Assembly: GCA_018398815.1 (NCBI GenBank)
Contig: CM031611.1
Coordinates: 45,647,394-45,711,393, forward strand
Reading direction: 5' to 3'
DNA: 64,000 nucleotides
Origin: Conus ventricosus
Lineage: Eukaryota; Mollusca; Gastropoda; Neogastropoda; Conidae
Shown here in pieces: positions 21,891 to 34,454 of this stretch. The notes under the pieces are model-generated. The model saw nothing but the letters and a program-made list of their open reading frames with translations. It was not told the DNA's origin and searched no databases. Position 1 is the first letter of the stretch; each line of letters begins with the position of its first letter. The position numbers were made by a program, and so were the translations under genes.

Positions 21891-22199
21891 GCTTTGTCTG
21901 AGCAACCATTTCCAAAGGTGCTTATTTTCATCGTCAAGGATTTGTGTGAGGGGAAGAACATCGTATAAAAAAGGGGGGGGGAAATCAACGGAGTAAACCC
22001 ATTCCCATTTCCCATGACCTGTTGCTTAGTATTTTGCCCAGGAATGTTTGAAATGTCAGTGTATCAGACTGCGTTCAGGCACTTGTTGCTTGAGGGGGAG
22101 GGGATAGGGAGGGGGTGGACGGATACTGGAATGTGTCTAGGAAATGACGCTTTTATCATTGGGAAAGTAAGTGAATAAAATGTGAGGATTAGTGGGAGA

Positions 22200-22212
22200 G
22201 AAAGAGAGAGAG

Positions 22213-22264
<52 letters not shown>
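22200..22264. repeat. (GA)n(GT)n microsatellite
   Basis: A short GA tract followed by about 24 GT units in the intergenic region. The reverse strand reads as an artefactual Thr/His and Leu/Ser frame. Confidence 0.9.
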
Positions 22265-22268
<4 letters not shown>

Positions 22269-22619
22269 AACATGCAGACGAGTGCTTGATAGATGACTGA
22301 TAACTGGAACCAGTTTGTATACAAGTTTCCACTTTGCTTGAAAGAAGAAAAGAAAAGAAAAAAGATATGCATCACAATTCACAAAATGTGTTTATCATTA
22401 TTTCATCCTGAATTATGTCTCATAGCCAAAAAAACAAATGAACTTTTTCTTGTAATGGTGGGCATGGGAAAGTGTACAGTTTCAATGTGAAATGCGTTTT
22501 ATTTGTTTGTTCTTTTTTGTGTTATTTTGATGTCTGGAAATAAAGGTCTTCAAAAACAAAAAAAATGTTTGAGTGAATTTCTGTCATAGATATAATATGC
22601 ACTTGCATATGCTATGTGC

Positions 22620-22865
22620 ACACATTCACAATCACTCACACACACACAAACACACATGCTCACACATATACACATAGGATTTTTTAAAAAAAGCTGTAAA
22701 GCTTATTCTTTAATCCTCAAGAGATATGATTTTGACTTGCTTTCACACATACACACACACACACACACGTGCACGCATGCACGCACGCACTCGCGCATAC
22801 ACACACACACGTACGCGCACACACACACACACACGCACACACACACACACACACACAAACACAGG
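22620..22865. repeat. (CA)n/(CACG)n microsatellites
   Basis: Several CA and CACG tracts flank unique sequence. No gene is seen in the surrounding 21.9-23.7 kb. An unrecognised 90-codon frame at 23109-23381 has no family resemblance and is probably chance. Confidence 0.85.
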
Positions 22866-23714
22866 CTTCATATATGGCTGGTAGCTATTGGAAGGCTTAT
22901 CAATCTTATTTTGGCTTGTGTGTGTGTGTATGCCATATTAGTAAACCTGATTATCTAAGCACACGGGACAAATATTGATGGTCATGTTCGACCCGTGTGT
23001 TATATAATTATCCCTTTTTATTGTTCATGTGTGTCTGTGGGTAACTTCGATATTCTTTTTTTTCTGCTGTTACAAGCATAAATACAGCCAAACTCGGTAA
23101 AAAGATTATTGGTTAAACCATTCAAGCAAGGAGATTTTGCCAAAAATTGGTATGGCCGTAAGTTCACATTTTCAGAAGTACTTTCAACTCAAGTCATGTT
23201 GTTTATAGTCCACTGGCTTTTTACAGCAGCCATTAGTACTTTAGAACAAAAAATGTTGCTGGATGATGAATATGGTAAGACCTTCACAGCCTCTCCCTGC
23301 ATAAAGTTATCACCAAATGGACAAGACCATAAATATTTGAATTACGTTTCCAGCAAATCTTTCATTATTACTAATAAGTAGTTTCTGAAAAAAAGTGATC
23401 AGTAAAATTCTTTAAAGAAAGGTATGTTACATTATATTTTATGCAAATATTGCATAAAAAATTAACTTACGTTCTATCGATCCTATCACGTTAACCCGCC
23501 AATTCTCTCTGTGCGTCCTGAGGACACTCCAGTTGCAGCATGGACATTCCCTCAGGACGCTGACTTTAGGCTTTTTCTTTTGTTTTTTTCCCCCTGTTTG
23601 GGACTGCCACAAAACATATTGGTTAAGCTTTCACATTGTGTTTCTCAAGATTTATCTTCTATAAAGAACTTCTAGTTAACAAAGAATAGATTATAAGACC
23701 TCATATCTTTGCTT

Positions 23715-23866
23715 TCATGTTATTGCAGTTGCGGTCGACTGGGCTATAAGCAACATTACCTTACCTTACCATGTTATTGCAGGAAGTGCTACCCAAAATC
23801 TTCAGCCCTGATGTGGCCCTTGCGGTCGGCTGGGCTATAAGCAACATTATCTTATCTTACCCAAAA
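23715..23866 (+). mobile_element. Two 3'-tail fragments of an I-type LINE
   Basis: GCGGTCGACTGGGCTATAAGCAACATTACC and, about 90 bp later, CCCTGATGTGGCCCTTGCGGTCGGCTGGGCTATAAGCAACATTATC match the 3' end of the LINE at 39717-45229, ending in (CTTAC)n-like tails. Both are extreme 5' truncations. Confidence 0.65.
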
Positions 23867-24014
23867 TCTTTTTCATCTAGACATTCATGTTCCATCAAGA
23901 TCTCTCCATTCTTCTTCCACTTACCAAAGTTCAAGAGAGAAAGGAGTGGGTTTTAGTATTTCTACTGTACAAACCTGGAACTCATTGCTCACAGTCCCCC
24001 ACTCTCATCTTTCC

Positions 24015-24352
24015 AGACTAATCTAAAAGCGTTTCTTTTGAGGCAGTCTTTTTTTTCCTGATGCCTTTCTCTGGACTAATCTAAATGCATTTCTTTTGAG
24101 GCAGTCTTTTTCCCCCGATGCCTTTCTCTAGACTAATCTAAAAGCATTTCTTTTGAGGCAGTCTTTTTTCCCCGATGCCTTTCTCTAGACTAATCTAAAA
24201 GCATTTCTTTTGAGGCAGTCTTTTTCCCCAATGCCTTCCTGTAGACTTATTTAAAAGCATTTTCTTTTGAGGCAGTCTTTTTCCCTGATGCCTTCATCTA
24301 GACTAATCTAAAAGCATTTCTGTAGAGGCAGTCTTTTCCCCGCATGCCTTCC
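24015..24352. repeat. Minisatellite of about 57 bp, six units
   Basis: Units start GACTAATCTAAAAGCATTTC and continue through GAGGCAGTCTTTTTCCC to GATGCCTTTCTCTA. Variation is mostly in the length of T and C runs. The outer units are more diverged. Confidence 0.88.
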
Positions 24353-24359
24353 TCATTTA

Positions 24360-25455
24360 TGTGCCTGTTTGTGGTAGTGGTGTGAGTGCATTTGTATGCA
24401 TGAGTGCGTGTAATGGGTCTTGATCATGGGTGTGAGTATGCATGGGAAAGGTGGGGAGAGAGAGAGCGCGTGCAGGCATGCCTGCGAATATGTGTGTCAA
24501 AAAAGTGAAATGTATTCAAGCTTCTTATTGTGAGAAACGAGAAAGGCAGTATGGTAACTGCACAGCGAGGAATGGTACCACTATTGTGAGAAACTCTTCA
24601 TTCTTCAGGAAAATCAATGATGTGCCCTCTGATGTCAGAGAACATACGGATGAAGAAGAGAACACTGACTGAATGTCAACCTTCTCCGGTACCTCCATTT
24701 CCTATCCTTCACAAAACAACTCATGCTTCAACTATACCCAGCCCACCTTCCCCAATTCTGTGTGTACTCAAAGCCTTGATCCCTCCTGATCCTGTACCCA
24801 TTCACCCCCCAACTCAACGACCAAAAGACTATGATATGACCTAAGAAACTGACGACCAAACTTCATCAAAACGAACATTCACTCATTCGCACTAGTCATA
24901 CCAAAAAACAACAAAAAACACTTGTTTGCAAATAATGGTTTTCTCCCACTACTTAATTGTTCAGCATTATAATGGTTTTATTTGAGTACATTTTTTTTAC
25001 TTCACAGAGAAGGGAAAGGAATAAGTGTTTTTGTAGTAGATGAGATATGTTTGATATGCTGGAAAAAAATTCAAAGAAAGAATTTTAGAAAGTATGAATA
25101 GGATATGATTTTTTTTTATAATGAAAATTTGAAGTTCAGGTGATTGATTGAAATATTGCAATAACATAATATGAACTTCCAGAAAAGTGATTTTGAAAGT
25201 GTGAGAACTGGACTGTGCAAGACAAGAGTAGATTTATATTTGTTTTAAAGGAAATCGAAGAAATGAAAAGTTTATATCATTTAGAATGAGCTGTTCTTGA
25301 GTATGACATTAATGATTTTTATATGTAGGTAATGTGATATCAGATAAGTTTTGCTAAAAATAATAGAGCCTAGAGTTAATTATGTATTGTGGGTAAATGA
25401 TTCTTTAATTCTTTTGGGGAGGAATGTAGTGTTGGTCACCAGCCTCGTTGTTATA
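24360..25455. other. AT-rich intergenic sequence
   Basis: I see no exon, RNA gene or repeat that I can support in this stretch. Two short frames (24442-24672 and 24617-24844) lack any recognisable motif. Confidence 0.5.
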
Positions 25456-25459
25456 GCCT

Positions 25460-28195
25460 ATAACATGAATGTATTCCATGAGGACGAATAAGAGATGTGT
25501 GCGCCTAGAGCTGTTGACACGGCTATGTGACATAGTTTTTGACGATGAAACCATTCATTTTGGAATTATTTATTGGTCTCCAAATTGTTCATTTGAAGAA
25601 AACAACAATCTAAACATCATGGTTAGTACTTTCTTTAGTGATGAGTCTATGAAAGGAACTAAAATCCTGGTTGCTGATTTTAATCACCATGAAATTAACT
25701 GGCAAGAAGAAGTTTGTTCTAGTGGTCCTGAACATTCTGCTATTAAATTTTCAAGAACTACCTTAGACAGCTACTCCATTCAGTTGGTTTCTGAACCAAC
25801 TCATTTTAGAGCTCTACAAAGGCCAACTACTATTGACCTGATCTTGTGTTCAAATCCAAACAAAATTGAAGATGTTGATCACCATCCTCCAATTGGCAAG
25901 TCATCACTCTGCAATTTCCTTCAGCATAGATCTTGAGAATGATACAAATGAAAGTAAATCTGGAAATTTTACTTTATGGATAAGGGAAACTTTGAAGCTA
26001 TGAGAGACAAATCAAGGGAATACACTGAGATTCACTATTACTCAATAAAACTGTGGAAGAGATTTGGACTCAAATCACTAGTAAACTTCTCAAGACAAGC
26101 ATGTTCCTTCCAAAGAATTCTTTTCTGGTCCAGGATTCAATTTAAAAAAAAAGACAATTCCTTTTACAGTTCTTGACAAGATCAGAACCAAAAGACAAGC
26201 TCACAAATGGATAAAAGGTTCAGAACACAGCCTAACTATGCTTACATAAGAGCAAGAAATCACTCTAAATGGGCTACAGATAAGTCTGTGAAAGAAAAAG
26301 AGAAAATTAGCTAGCAATATTAAAACTAACCCTAAAGCATTCTTCAATTATGTTAACTCAAAGACAAAACCTAAAGAACCTATTGGGAACCTAGTGACCC
26401 CTAATGGTGAATTAATTACAACGGATAAAGGGAAGGCTAAGGTCTTAAATGACTTTTTTACTAGTGTGTTTATGGATGAAGATGTAGAGAATATTCCTGA
26501 TTTAAAAAAAAAACGCAGATAGAAAACTATTTTCTGTTTCTGAAAAGAGTTTGAAAGAAAGACTGTCCAAGCTAAATATTAACAAAGCTGCTGGATCTGA
26601 CAAAATTCATCCGAGAGTATTAAAGGAATTGAGTGATGTTTTGGCTTTTCCTTTAAAAGTACTATTGATAAGACACTACAGTGTGGTAATTAAGCTACCT
26701 ATAGGATGGAAGGTAGCTTAGGTAAAACCAATTTTTTAAAAAGGCGATAAAAAAGTGTCCAGATAACTACAGACCAGTAAGTTTGACTTGTGTAAAGTTT
26801 TAGAGAGTGTACTCAGAGATTTGCTACATTCTCATCTGATAGATAATGGCTTGCTCTCAGACTGTCAGTATGGTTTTACCACTGGAAGATCCTGTGTTTC
26901 ACAGCTGCTCGCCACCTTAAATAATTGGATGGGAAAGCTGGATGATGATATGCCAGTTGATGTAGTTTATTTAGACTTGCAGAAAGCTTTTGATACTGTA
27001 CCACATAAAAGACTAATATCTAAACTTGAAGGCTATAGAATAGGTGGAGACATACTCTCATGGATTACTGATTAATAGACAACAATATGTTGAAGTTAGA
27101 AATCAGGTTCCTGATCTTGGGAAAGTTACTAGTGGGGTCCCCCAAGGTAGTGTCCTGGGACCCATCATGTTTATTTACTACATAAATGATATGCCTGATG
27201 TTGTTAGTAGTCTGGTCAAAATCTTTGCTGATGATAAAAAAGTTTACACCCCTATAGAGACAGTTGATAATTTCACTAAATTATAGAAGAGTATTGATGA
27301 ACGTGTTGCATGGACAAATGCCAGGCAGATTAAATTCAATAATAAGAAGTGTAAAGTTCTTCATGCAGGTAAAAATAATCCTAGGTATGATTATTATATG
27401 GAAGGTGTATTGCTTGAAGAGACTAATGCTGAAAAAGACCTAGGAGTGATAATAGACCCTGATTTATCATTTGATAAACACGTTAATGAAACCATTAAAA
27501 GAGCAAATAGACTAGCTGGGATGATTACAGGCAATATTTAGTGCAAAGATAGTGAAGTAATGGTTATTTAAAACACTAGTCAGACCGGTTATTGAATATG
27601 GCAATGCTGTTTGGACAACAAATTTGAAAAAACACAGTAATCCCATCGGAGATATTCGAGAAGATTTACAAAAATGATTAGTGGATTGCAGAAGTATTCA
27701 TATGAACAAAGGCTTCAGTTTTTAAAATGACCAATTTTGGAATACAGGCGCCTACGTGGTGACATGATTAAAACTTACAAACTCACACATGGATTTTATG
27801 ACGTTAAAACCACTGGCACATTATTTCAGTTGAATACAGAATCTACAACTAGAGGGCACCAGTTCAAACAACAACAAAAAATTATGAAAACTTCAAAAGC
27901 AGCAAACTTTTTCACTAACAGAATTAATATTGGAATAACTTGCAAGTCAATGTTGTTGGAGCAGAAACTGTTAACGCTTACAAAAACTGTCTTGATAAAC
28001 ACTGGATACACCTTATGTTTCAAACAAATATTGACTTGCATTTTTAGAAACCACGCATGTGCTTTATAAAAGTGCGAGAATAAGACCAAAATATTTCCCG
28101 CTAAACCATAAAATTATCTACACTGAGCAGGCCAATGGCTGAAAATGCCTAATATGCCACTGATATGATTTGATATGATATCATATGATATGGCT
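25460..28195 (+). mobile_element. LINE (non-LTR retrotransposon), endonuclease and RT, decayed
   Basis: In order: an AP-like endonuclease fragment (25469-25936: HFGIIYWSPNCS, KILVADFNHHEINW, TTIDLILC, DHHPPIGKS); an RT with YGFTTGRSC, VVYLDLQKAFDTVPH, TSGVPQGSVLGP and IFADDKK (26788-27290); and a C-terminal EYRRLRGDMIKTYK block (from 27737). Stops and small frameshifts separate them. The 3' end carries a TGATATGATA microsatellite near 28160-28190, as in CR1/L2-type elements. The clade call within the CR1/L2/jockey group is uncertain. Confidence 0.85.
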
Positions 28196-28617
28196 GAGCA
28201 TCCTGTTTCTGTTGCCATTTAGTTTGAATTAATTGTCAGCTGTGTTATTGTTATACTTTTATGGATCTATTCTAAGCATCATCATCAAGGTCACTATAGG
28301 CATTATCGTTTGCTTTTGTTTTTGTTTCGGTATATTTTTTTCAGTCCGATAGTTTTGTTTTTTAAATCACAAACAGTGATTTCCCTTGAATACATACGCT
28401 TCCGGTTCTCCACCACCATTTTGTAACGAGACGAAAACGCGAGGACCATTTCTATCGCATCTTCTCAAAAGCTTTTCCTAATTCTGTGTTCATCTGAGCT
28501 ATAAAAAAGGTTAGTATTTATCATGGTTCGTGTAATTTATGTTCTAGCGTAAAGATTGATTTTCTGAACATGAAACTTGTGTCTTGCAATGTTATTTAAC
28601 TCGAAGTCGCAACCCAA

Positions 28618-28790
28618 ATCTTCTTCCAGATGGGGATGTTTAACCTGCCCCGTGCTCACAGTCTTCAAGTAGACTATTCTGGCACACAGGTTGCATGCAT
28701 TGTGTATTTTCGTGTAGCCGGTACTCACCCGTCTTAGGACATGAGCATCGGGATCTTTAGAGTCCGTGTATGATCTTTAATGCATGTGAC
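28618..28790 (-). mobile_element. SINE, 3' half (reverse orientation), split by a LINE
   Basis: Begins with CTTCTTCCAG (reverse of the GAA tail). It carries the segments complementary to 3690-3760 of the intact SINE and stops at TGCATGTGAC where LINE coding sequence begins. The missing half resumes at 30078. Confidence 0.8.
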
Positions 28791-30078
28791 AATTTTATTA
28801 GATTTTTCTAAAGCCTTTGATAAGGTTGACCATGAGGGCCTGCTGCTTAAATTAGAACACATTGGCATTGGCGGTTCTTTGCTAAAATGGGCCAGATCAT
28901 TCCTCGTTGGGAGAACGCAGAAAGTTGTTGTGGAAGGGTCGTCATCCCATTGTAAACCAGTCTTGTCGGGTGTACCACAGGAACTGTTCTGGGGCCCTTG
29001 TTTTTCTTAATTTATATAAATGACATAAGTAGAAATCTCTCTCCTGGAACTACTATAAGGCTTTTTGCAGATGACAGTTTAGTATATAGAACAATCAGAA
29101 GCAAGAATGATATACGCATTCTACAAGAAGATCTAAACGCTTTACAAGAGTGGGAAAGAACTTGGAAAATGGAATTTCATCCCCAAAAGTGCCAAGTGTT
29201 GCGTATAGGCCTATGTAACAAACGCTCACCAATTAGATCAGATTATTCTATCCATAATACTATTCTTAAAGAAACTAATGCTGCAAAATATTTAGGCGTG
29301 ATTATAGATAGTCGTCTCAAATGGAAAGAACATTACAATTTAGTATGTAAGAAAGCAAATAACATCTTAGCTTTCTTATACAGGAATATCAATGACTGCC
29401 CCCAAAAGGTTAAAGACGACTGCTACAAAACACTGGTTAGACCAGTACTGGAATATGGTTGCTCAGTTTGGGATCCTTAACCATCTAAAGGACATTGATA
29501 ACCTTGAAAAGATTCAGAAGAGAGCAGCACGGTTCGTAACAGGGAACCACATCAGAGAAAAGGGGAATACTAGGAAGAACATGAGGAAATTAGAATGGAA
29601 ACCCTTAGAAGAGAGAAGAGCTTTTATTAAACTTAACACCTTTTTCAAAGGCAGAGCTAAAGTAATTGATATTCCAATGGAACAACTAGTATTGAATAAA
29701 AGTAGCACCAGGAGTGGCGGTCAATGTTATACCATACCTGCATCAAATATTGACAGTCACTTACATTCTTTTTATCCCAGTTCTGTACGGCTGTGGAACT
29801 CACTGCCGGGTGCCATCAAGATTGCCACAGGTGCAATCTCATTCAAAAAACAGGTTGATTCGACAGTTTTGAGATCTACATATTGACGTTTTCTATTTTT
29901 ACTTCCCCAGATATTTTATTGAATATCGAGTGCGACCCCTTGTTGCAAAGTTTGCTCCAGGGGCCAACAGTCTGAGTCGCACTGTTTTATGTTATTTTAT
30001 TCTACTTTTTAACATGCGCGCTGGTGACCTACTCGTTTTTGAGTGAACCAGTATTTTAGGAAGAAGAAGAAGAAGAAG
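28787..30078 (+). mobile_element. 5'-truncated LINE inserted in a SINE
   Basis: Starts inside RT (ILLDFSKAFDKVDHEGL), continues through a broken SGVPQ...GP motif, FLIYINDI, RLFADDSLVY, LGVIIDSRLKW and LVRPVLEYGCSVWDP, and ends with RLWNSLPGAIK and a stop at 29884. The 3'UTR ends CCAGTATTTTAG(GAA)n. Single-base breaks fall near 28981 (one G short in CCACAGGAAC) and near 29479. Flanking GACA suggests a short target-site duplication. A CR1/jockey-type clade is likely. Confidence 0.88.
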
Positions 30079-30246
30079 ACACAGACTAAACCTCGGTTTA
30101 TAATTATAGTCCCATCCGAACGACTATATGGGGGATGGAGTCAGAACCAATGTTAACTCCGAGGGAAAAATCCCCCTCTGCCGAAATTCGAACCCGCAAC
30201 CCCAGGATCACGAGTCCGGCGCTCTACCAACTGAGCTATCGGCCCC
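30078..30246 (-). mobile_element. SINE, tRNA-like 5' half (reverse orientation)
   Basis: The reverse complement contains the same tRNA-like head as the SINE at 3509: box A TAGCTCAGTTGG, CTCGTGA loop, box B GGTTCGAATTT. It then runs into GACTATAAACCGAGG before the LINE junction. It completes the SINE begun at 28618. Confidence 0.88.
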
Positions 30247-33200
30247 CTAAGGGCAGGTTTGTCCCTCAAATCACACGATTTTCGGCAATTTGAAATAAAA
30301 TCATAAAAAGTCACCTACTTTACCTAGGAGCATGTAACATACACCATTGGATAGAAGAAACAATTTATTTATCAAAAATGCTTTCCTCGAGTGAGGAATC
30401 CACACAGTTAACATGATGCAAGTAATCCAAAATGATACACATTTACTTTTTGTGCACACTGTAATCCACTTCTTCATCCTCTCTATCCTCCCAGTCCCAC
30501 ACAAGTTTTAATTTAGGTACACTTCTGAGCTCTTGGCATTACCAGAAGAGAACATCGTTTTCATGATAATTGCATAAAACACAATAATTTTTACCACAAA
30601 ATGCTTGATCCACACTCATGTTCAGCACGAACCAACTTCGCCGGGCGCCACCATGTTCAAAATTGTGCAGTCGCGGGAACTGAGAGTAATACTATTCAAA
30701 TCCATATAAAACTACTACAGAATATAGGTATAGAACAGTCTTAAGGGAAGCAGTTGCAAAAAAGACCCTAAGCAATACTTGAACAGAGATTTATTGCCCT
30801 TAAAGACAGTTTTATAGTCAAACTGTGTCGGAAGCATGCATCCCACACCATTTCAAGGGAAGTGAACAGTGGGAAATCCGCTTCCGACAATACTCGATTG
30901 ATTTAACAGTTGGATGTTGATCAATGATCATGGTCTTCTGAAGCTAAGCATAGATAACTTGTCCAGTTTATATAAAAGAATGATTTACTTTGAACAACAA
31001 AATGTTCTGCAATGCAGGCGTGAAGAAATTTATAATGAATTTATGACTAGTATAATCTCACAAACATATGAGTTACACTCTGATACAGTATACCTATAAC
31101 TTTCTCTTCTTTGTCTGCATCTGATCCTATGGCTCTCTTTGGACAGAAGAATGTCATGCTTTGAACATTTTTGCTTTGTTTGCAAGAACTGTTTAAGAGA
31201 AGGAAGGTAATGTTCTGCCTCAGTGACTGACCAGTCAGTTTTCATGATCAATGGATGTGGGTGAGGATAGGCTTAGTTTCTGGCTTTGCCCTCTGCTTAC
31301 ACTCCCCTCCTTTCCCGTTAATCGTCATCGTCAGTGGTTGAGTTTTACGTCTTATTGGCCGGAGGCCCTTAACTCACTCAGTAAAAAGTACTGGCAGTTT
31401 TTTTCCCTTTTGAGTAGTTCTCCACAGTTGGGGTCACTGGGGGGTCACCCAAAAAAACCCATTTACACCTGAACAAAATATGTTTGATTTACTTATCTTC
31501 GTTTATTGAATTTTATTTATGCTAAGGAAACTGTGTGAGCAGCCCATAGCCCCAAAACAGAAAATTATGTTTACCAGGGAGAAATTTCTAACAAAAAATG
31601 GCATCCAAAAACCAGAACGCTTACCATTGCTCGCTTCTAAAGTTCGTTTTTGTAAAGATCGTCACCCTCGGTCAAAAATTCTCATACAGAACTAAAGATT
31701 AAGGATGCATTGATGTATTGGCATACAAATCTGGTGTTTTTGATTTGTCGCCTCGACGAACAATGTCTGTAAATTTCCGGTAACGTCCGCTACATGCGGT
31801 GTCACAGTCGGCGACCGACTTTAAGCCTTCTGCCGCAAGTTGGCAGACGACAGTTGCACACAACTCATATAAACATCAATTATCTATGCAATGAAAATTC
31901 ATATTAAACTGCATTTTTGTAATTCAAATCAAACAAGTGCGTTTGCATTTAATGCCTGCCTACCTTGAGCTGAAGAGATCTAAGCAAAGTGAAAAATTTG
32001 TTCATTTTCATTGTCCTATTTGTTTGTGTCTTGCCTGAAGAAGACCTAAGAGGTCGAAACACGTCATGTTTTGTCTTGTGACTCATTTGTCCACGTTTCT
32101 CTTGGCGGTTCGCTAACATTTATTTAAGATCAATGGTTTGCTTTGTTTGTTTTTTTATAATTTTGCATCATGATTTGGAGTCACACGTAATGCTGTTACC
32201 ACAAACATTTTAAAAGCTCTTGTCAGAGCTGTGTTTTGCACAGTCTGTTTCCCAATCTTTGGCTTTAATCAACGAGCTGTAGCTAATAATGCTGAGGTGT
32301 TCACTGAATGCTGGTCCAGGATGTCTTCACTGTGGTATTGTCAGTACCCAAGGTAACCGCATTAGAGTGTCTGCTGTCACACTAAATGCAGGTATCTACA
32401 TCCAAAACTTTAAAATAGTTTTCATCTCTTTTGTGTCTAGTGGCTGGTATTGATGAGTAACTTCAACTTTAGTTACAGTTTGTTTTAATTACAGCTTTTG
32501 TTTTACAATTACTGACACTATGGTGTCACAGTGAAATGCTGTTACTTTTCTGGAACACGTAACTTCTATCGCACATATTTGAAGATATGAATCACTTGCT
32601 GCTGTTTTGATGTCTACAGAATCGTTACTCATTTGGCTCTTTAAAAATCGCTGAATATATAGGCATTTATTACAAAATTTGAAAACTGAGCCATTTTCCG
32701 CTTTCGGGTCCCAACAGTGGAGAACTACTCTTGTACTTTCTTACAGGACTGACCATCTGTAAGTGTTATTTAGTTAATTTTAAAAAAAAACACTAAAAGA
32801 AAAAGAAAGTTACTGTTAGTACAACTAGAAAGGTCATGAAACTTTCAGAACTGTGTAGAAAAATAGAGTTAGTTGGGTGAAAATATTAAACTTCCTACCT
32901 TCATCTTTCATCTTCAAGAACCAGGTGAAAAATATCTTCTTTTTTTTTCCAAACCGAATTGACACTGGCAGATATACAGTATATATAAATATATATGTAT
33001 CCAGGGAAGTACAATGTTTTAAAATCATCTGTTCACTCAAAAAATAAATCAAGAAATGTCTAGAGAGTTAAGGACAAGATACACTTGCAGACTGAACTCT
33101 GCATATTTCATGGCAGTTGTTGTCGTTGGCAAGAGTGTGTGGTTCTATGTGTGGGCTGTTTTTAGTCACTCTCTCAGCTCTGGTTCTGCGTGAACATCCC

Positions 33201-34448
33201 AGTTCTTTGTGTGGTGCTCCCCTGAAGTGGGAATGTGGCTGCCCACGTGGTGGGGTAAATGAAAACAGTCACACGCATAATGTTCTCATCCCCAGCTGAT
33301 GCATTTGTACCATAGTGTTCAAGTACTTCGGCTGTTCAGATGATCCCTGGAGTCTCTTAGCCAGGGTACAGCAACAACTGTGTGGTGTTGGTCAGCCAAT
33401 GGTGGGCATCGGTTTCCTTTGCCTCTTCCCCCCTCAAAAGGCCTGTCTTCGGTGCCACCAGGTGGCCTTCTTCATGCTCAGGTGGCAATCGTCCTGTGCC
33501 ATGTTGGGCCAGCTCAAAGAGGGAGCAGGACGAAACTTGCTGGAGCGCTGCATGAATCTGTTCTATGGTCCACACAGACTGCGGCTGAGCAGCCAGTATT
33601 GTAGCCCAACCCCTAGAGGGCGCACCCATGCCCACACCTCAAAAAGCATGGTATCCCAGGCCACGGTAATTGTAATTAGGCAGCACTCCATCACCGATTG
33701 CCCCACATCTCTAGGAGCTATCCCCAGGCGACACGGGCTAGACCCACCATCACCCTTACGGCTGGGTTTGCTCTCCCTTGGTGTTCGCTGCTATGTCATC
33801 TCGCAGGAAATTCCACTCTTTTTCCTGTATCCCTTCCTTTTTAAGGGTTTTGTGCTGTTATGATTCTCTTCTTCCACTGCTGGCTTCTTTCAAAAACTTG
33901 GAATGGGAGTTGCCAAGTTTTGTCCTTGGTTTGACCCCTGTTAGCCTGACCTCATGTCCAGATCCAGTGTCTGAGTTTGTCTGGCCATCCTAGAATTGTG
34001 TGCTTACATGAGAGTGTGCTGTGCACAAATTCCAGTGTTTTCTGTGGGGAGTGGAGGGCGATGCATGTTGTTTCCTTTTTGTGCCGATTCCAAGTGGAAG
34101 AGGTTGCCTACAGAGTCGGCATGTCAGTCAGGCTGGCAGTGCAGGCAGTGCTTTTCTCCAGTTGCACTGGAGTTTTGCGTTTTGTACTGCCCAGGATGTG
34201 GACAGATTCCAAGAGATTGACTTGGAAGAAATCAGTCGGTGCTCAACCTCATGGCAGCAGCAACCTTGGTGAGGCTGTGCTGTTTACTGTGCTGCACACG
34301 TAATACTATTAAACGCTTGGGGCTCTCAAGCACAACTTTGCGCAGGTGACGCCAGTGATTCAGAACGAACTGATGAGATGAGTGTTTCTCAAGTGCATAA
34401 GTTGAGGGAAAACAGGAAGGAAATGAATTGAAATGCATCTGGTACAGC
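30247..34448. other. Intergenic region between TMEM201 and CDK11
   Basis: Mostly AT-rich and unassigned. Notable items: an imperfect inverted repeat (31378-31440 against about 32700-32760), a hammerhead-like motif near 32037, and a GC-richer stretch at 33100-34300. The latter holds a 182-codon plus-strand frame (33315-33863) and overlapping frames. I do not recognise any of these as a protein family, and overlapping open frames on both strands suggest a repeat rather than a gene. Confidence 0.45.
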
Positions 34449-34454
34449 GTCATG

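Noticed and set aside
23109..23381. A 90-codon ORF in the intergenic region
   Set aside because: No family resemblance, no splice context; expected length by chance in this amount of sequence.
33315..33863. A 182-codon ORF as a novel gene
   Set aside because: Composition is ordinary, frames are open on both strands in the same place, there is no recognisable motif and no splice or start support. A repeat is more likely; kept only as a note.
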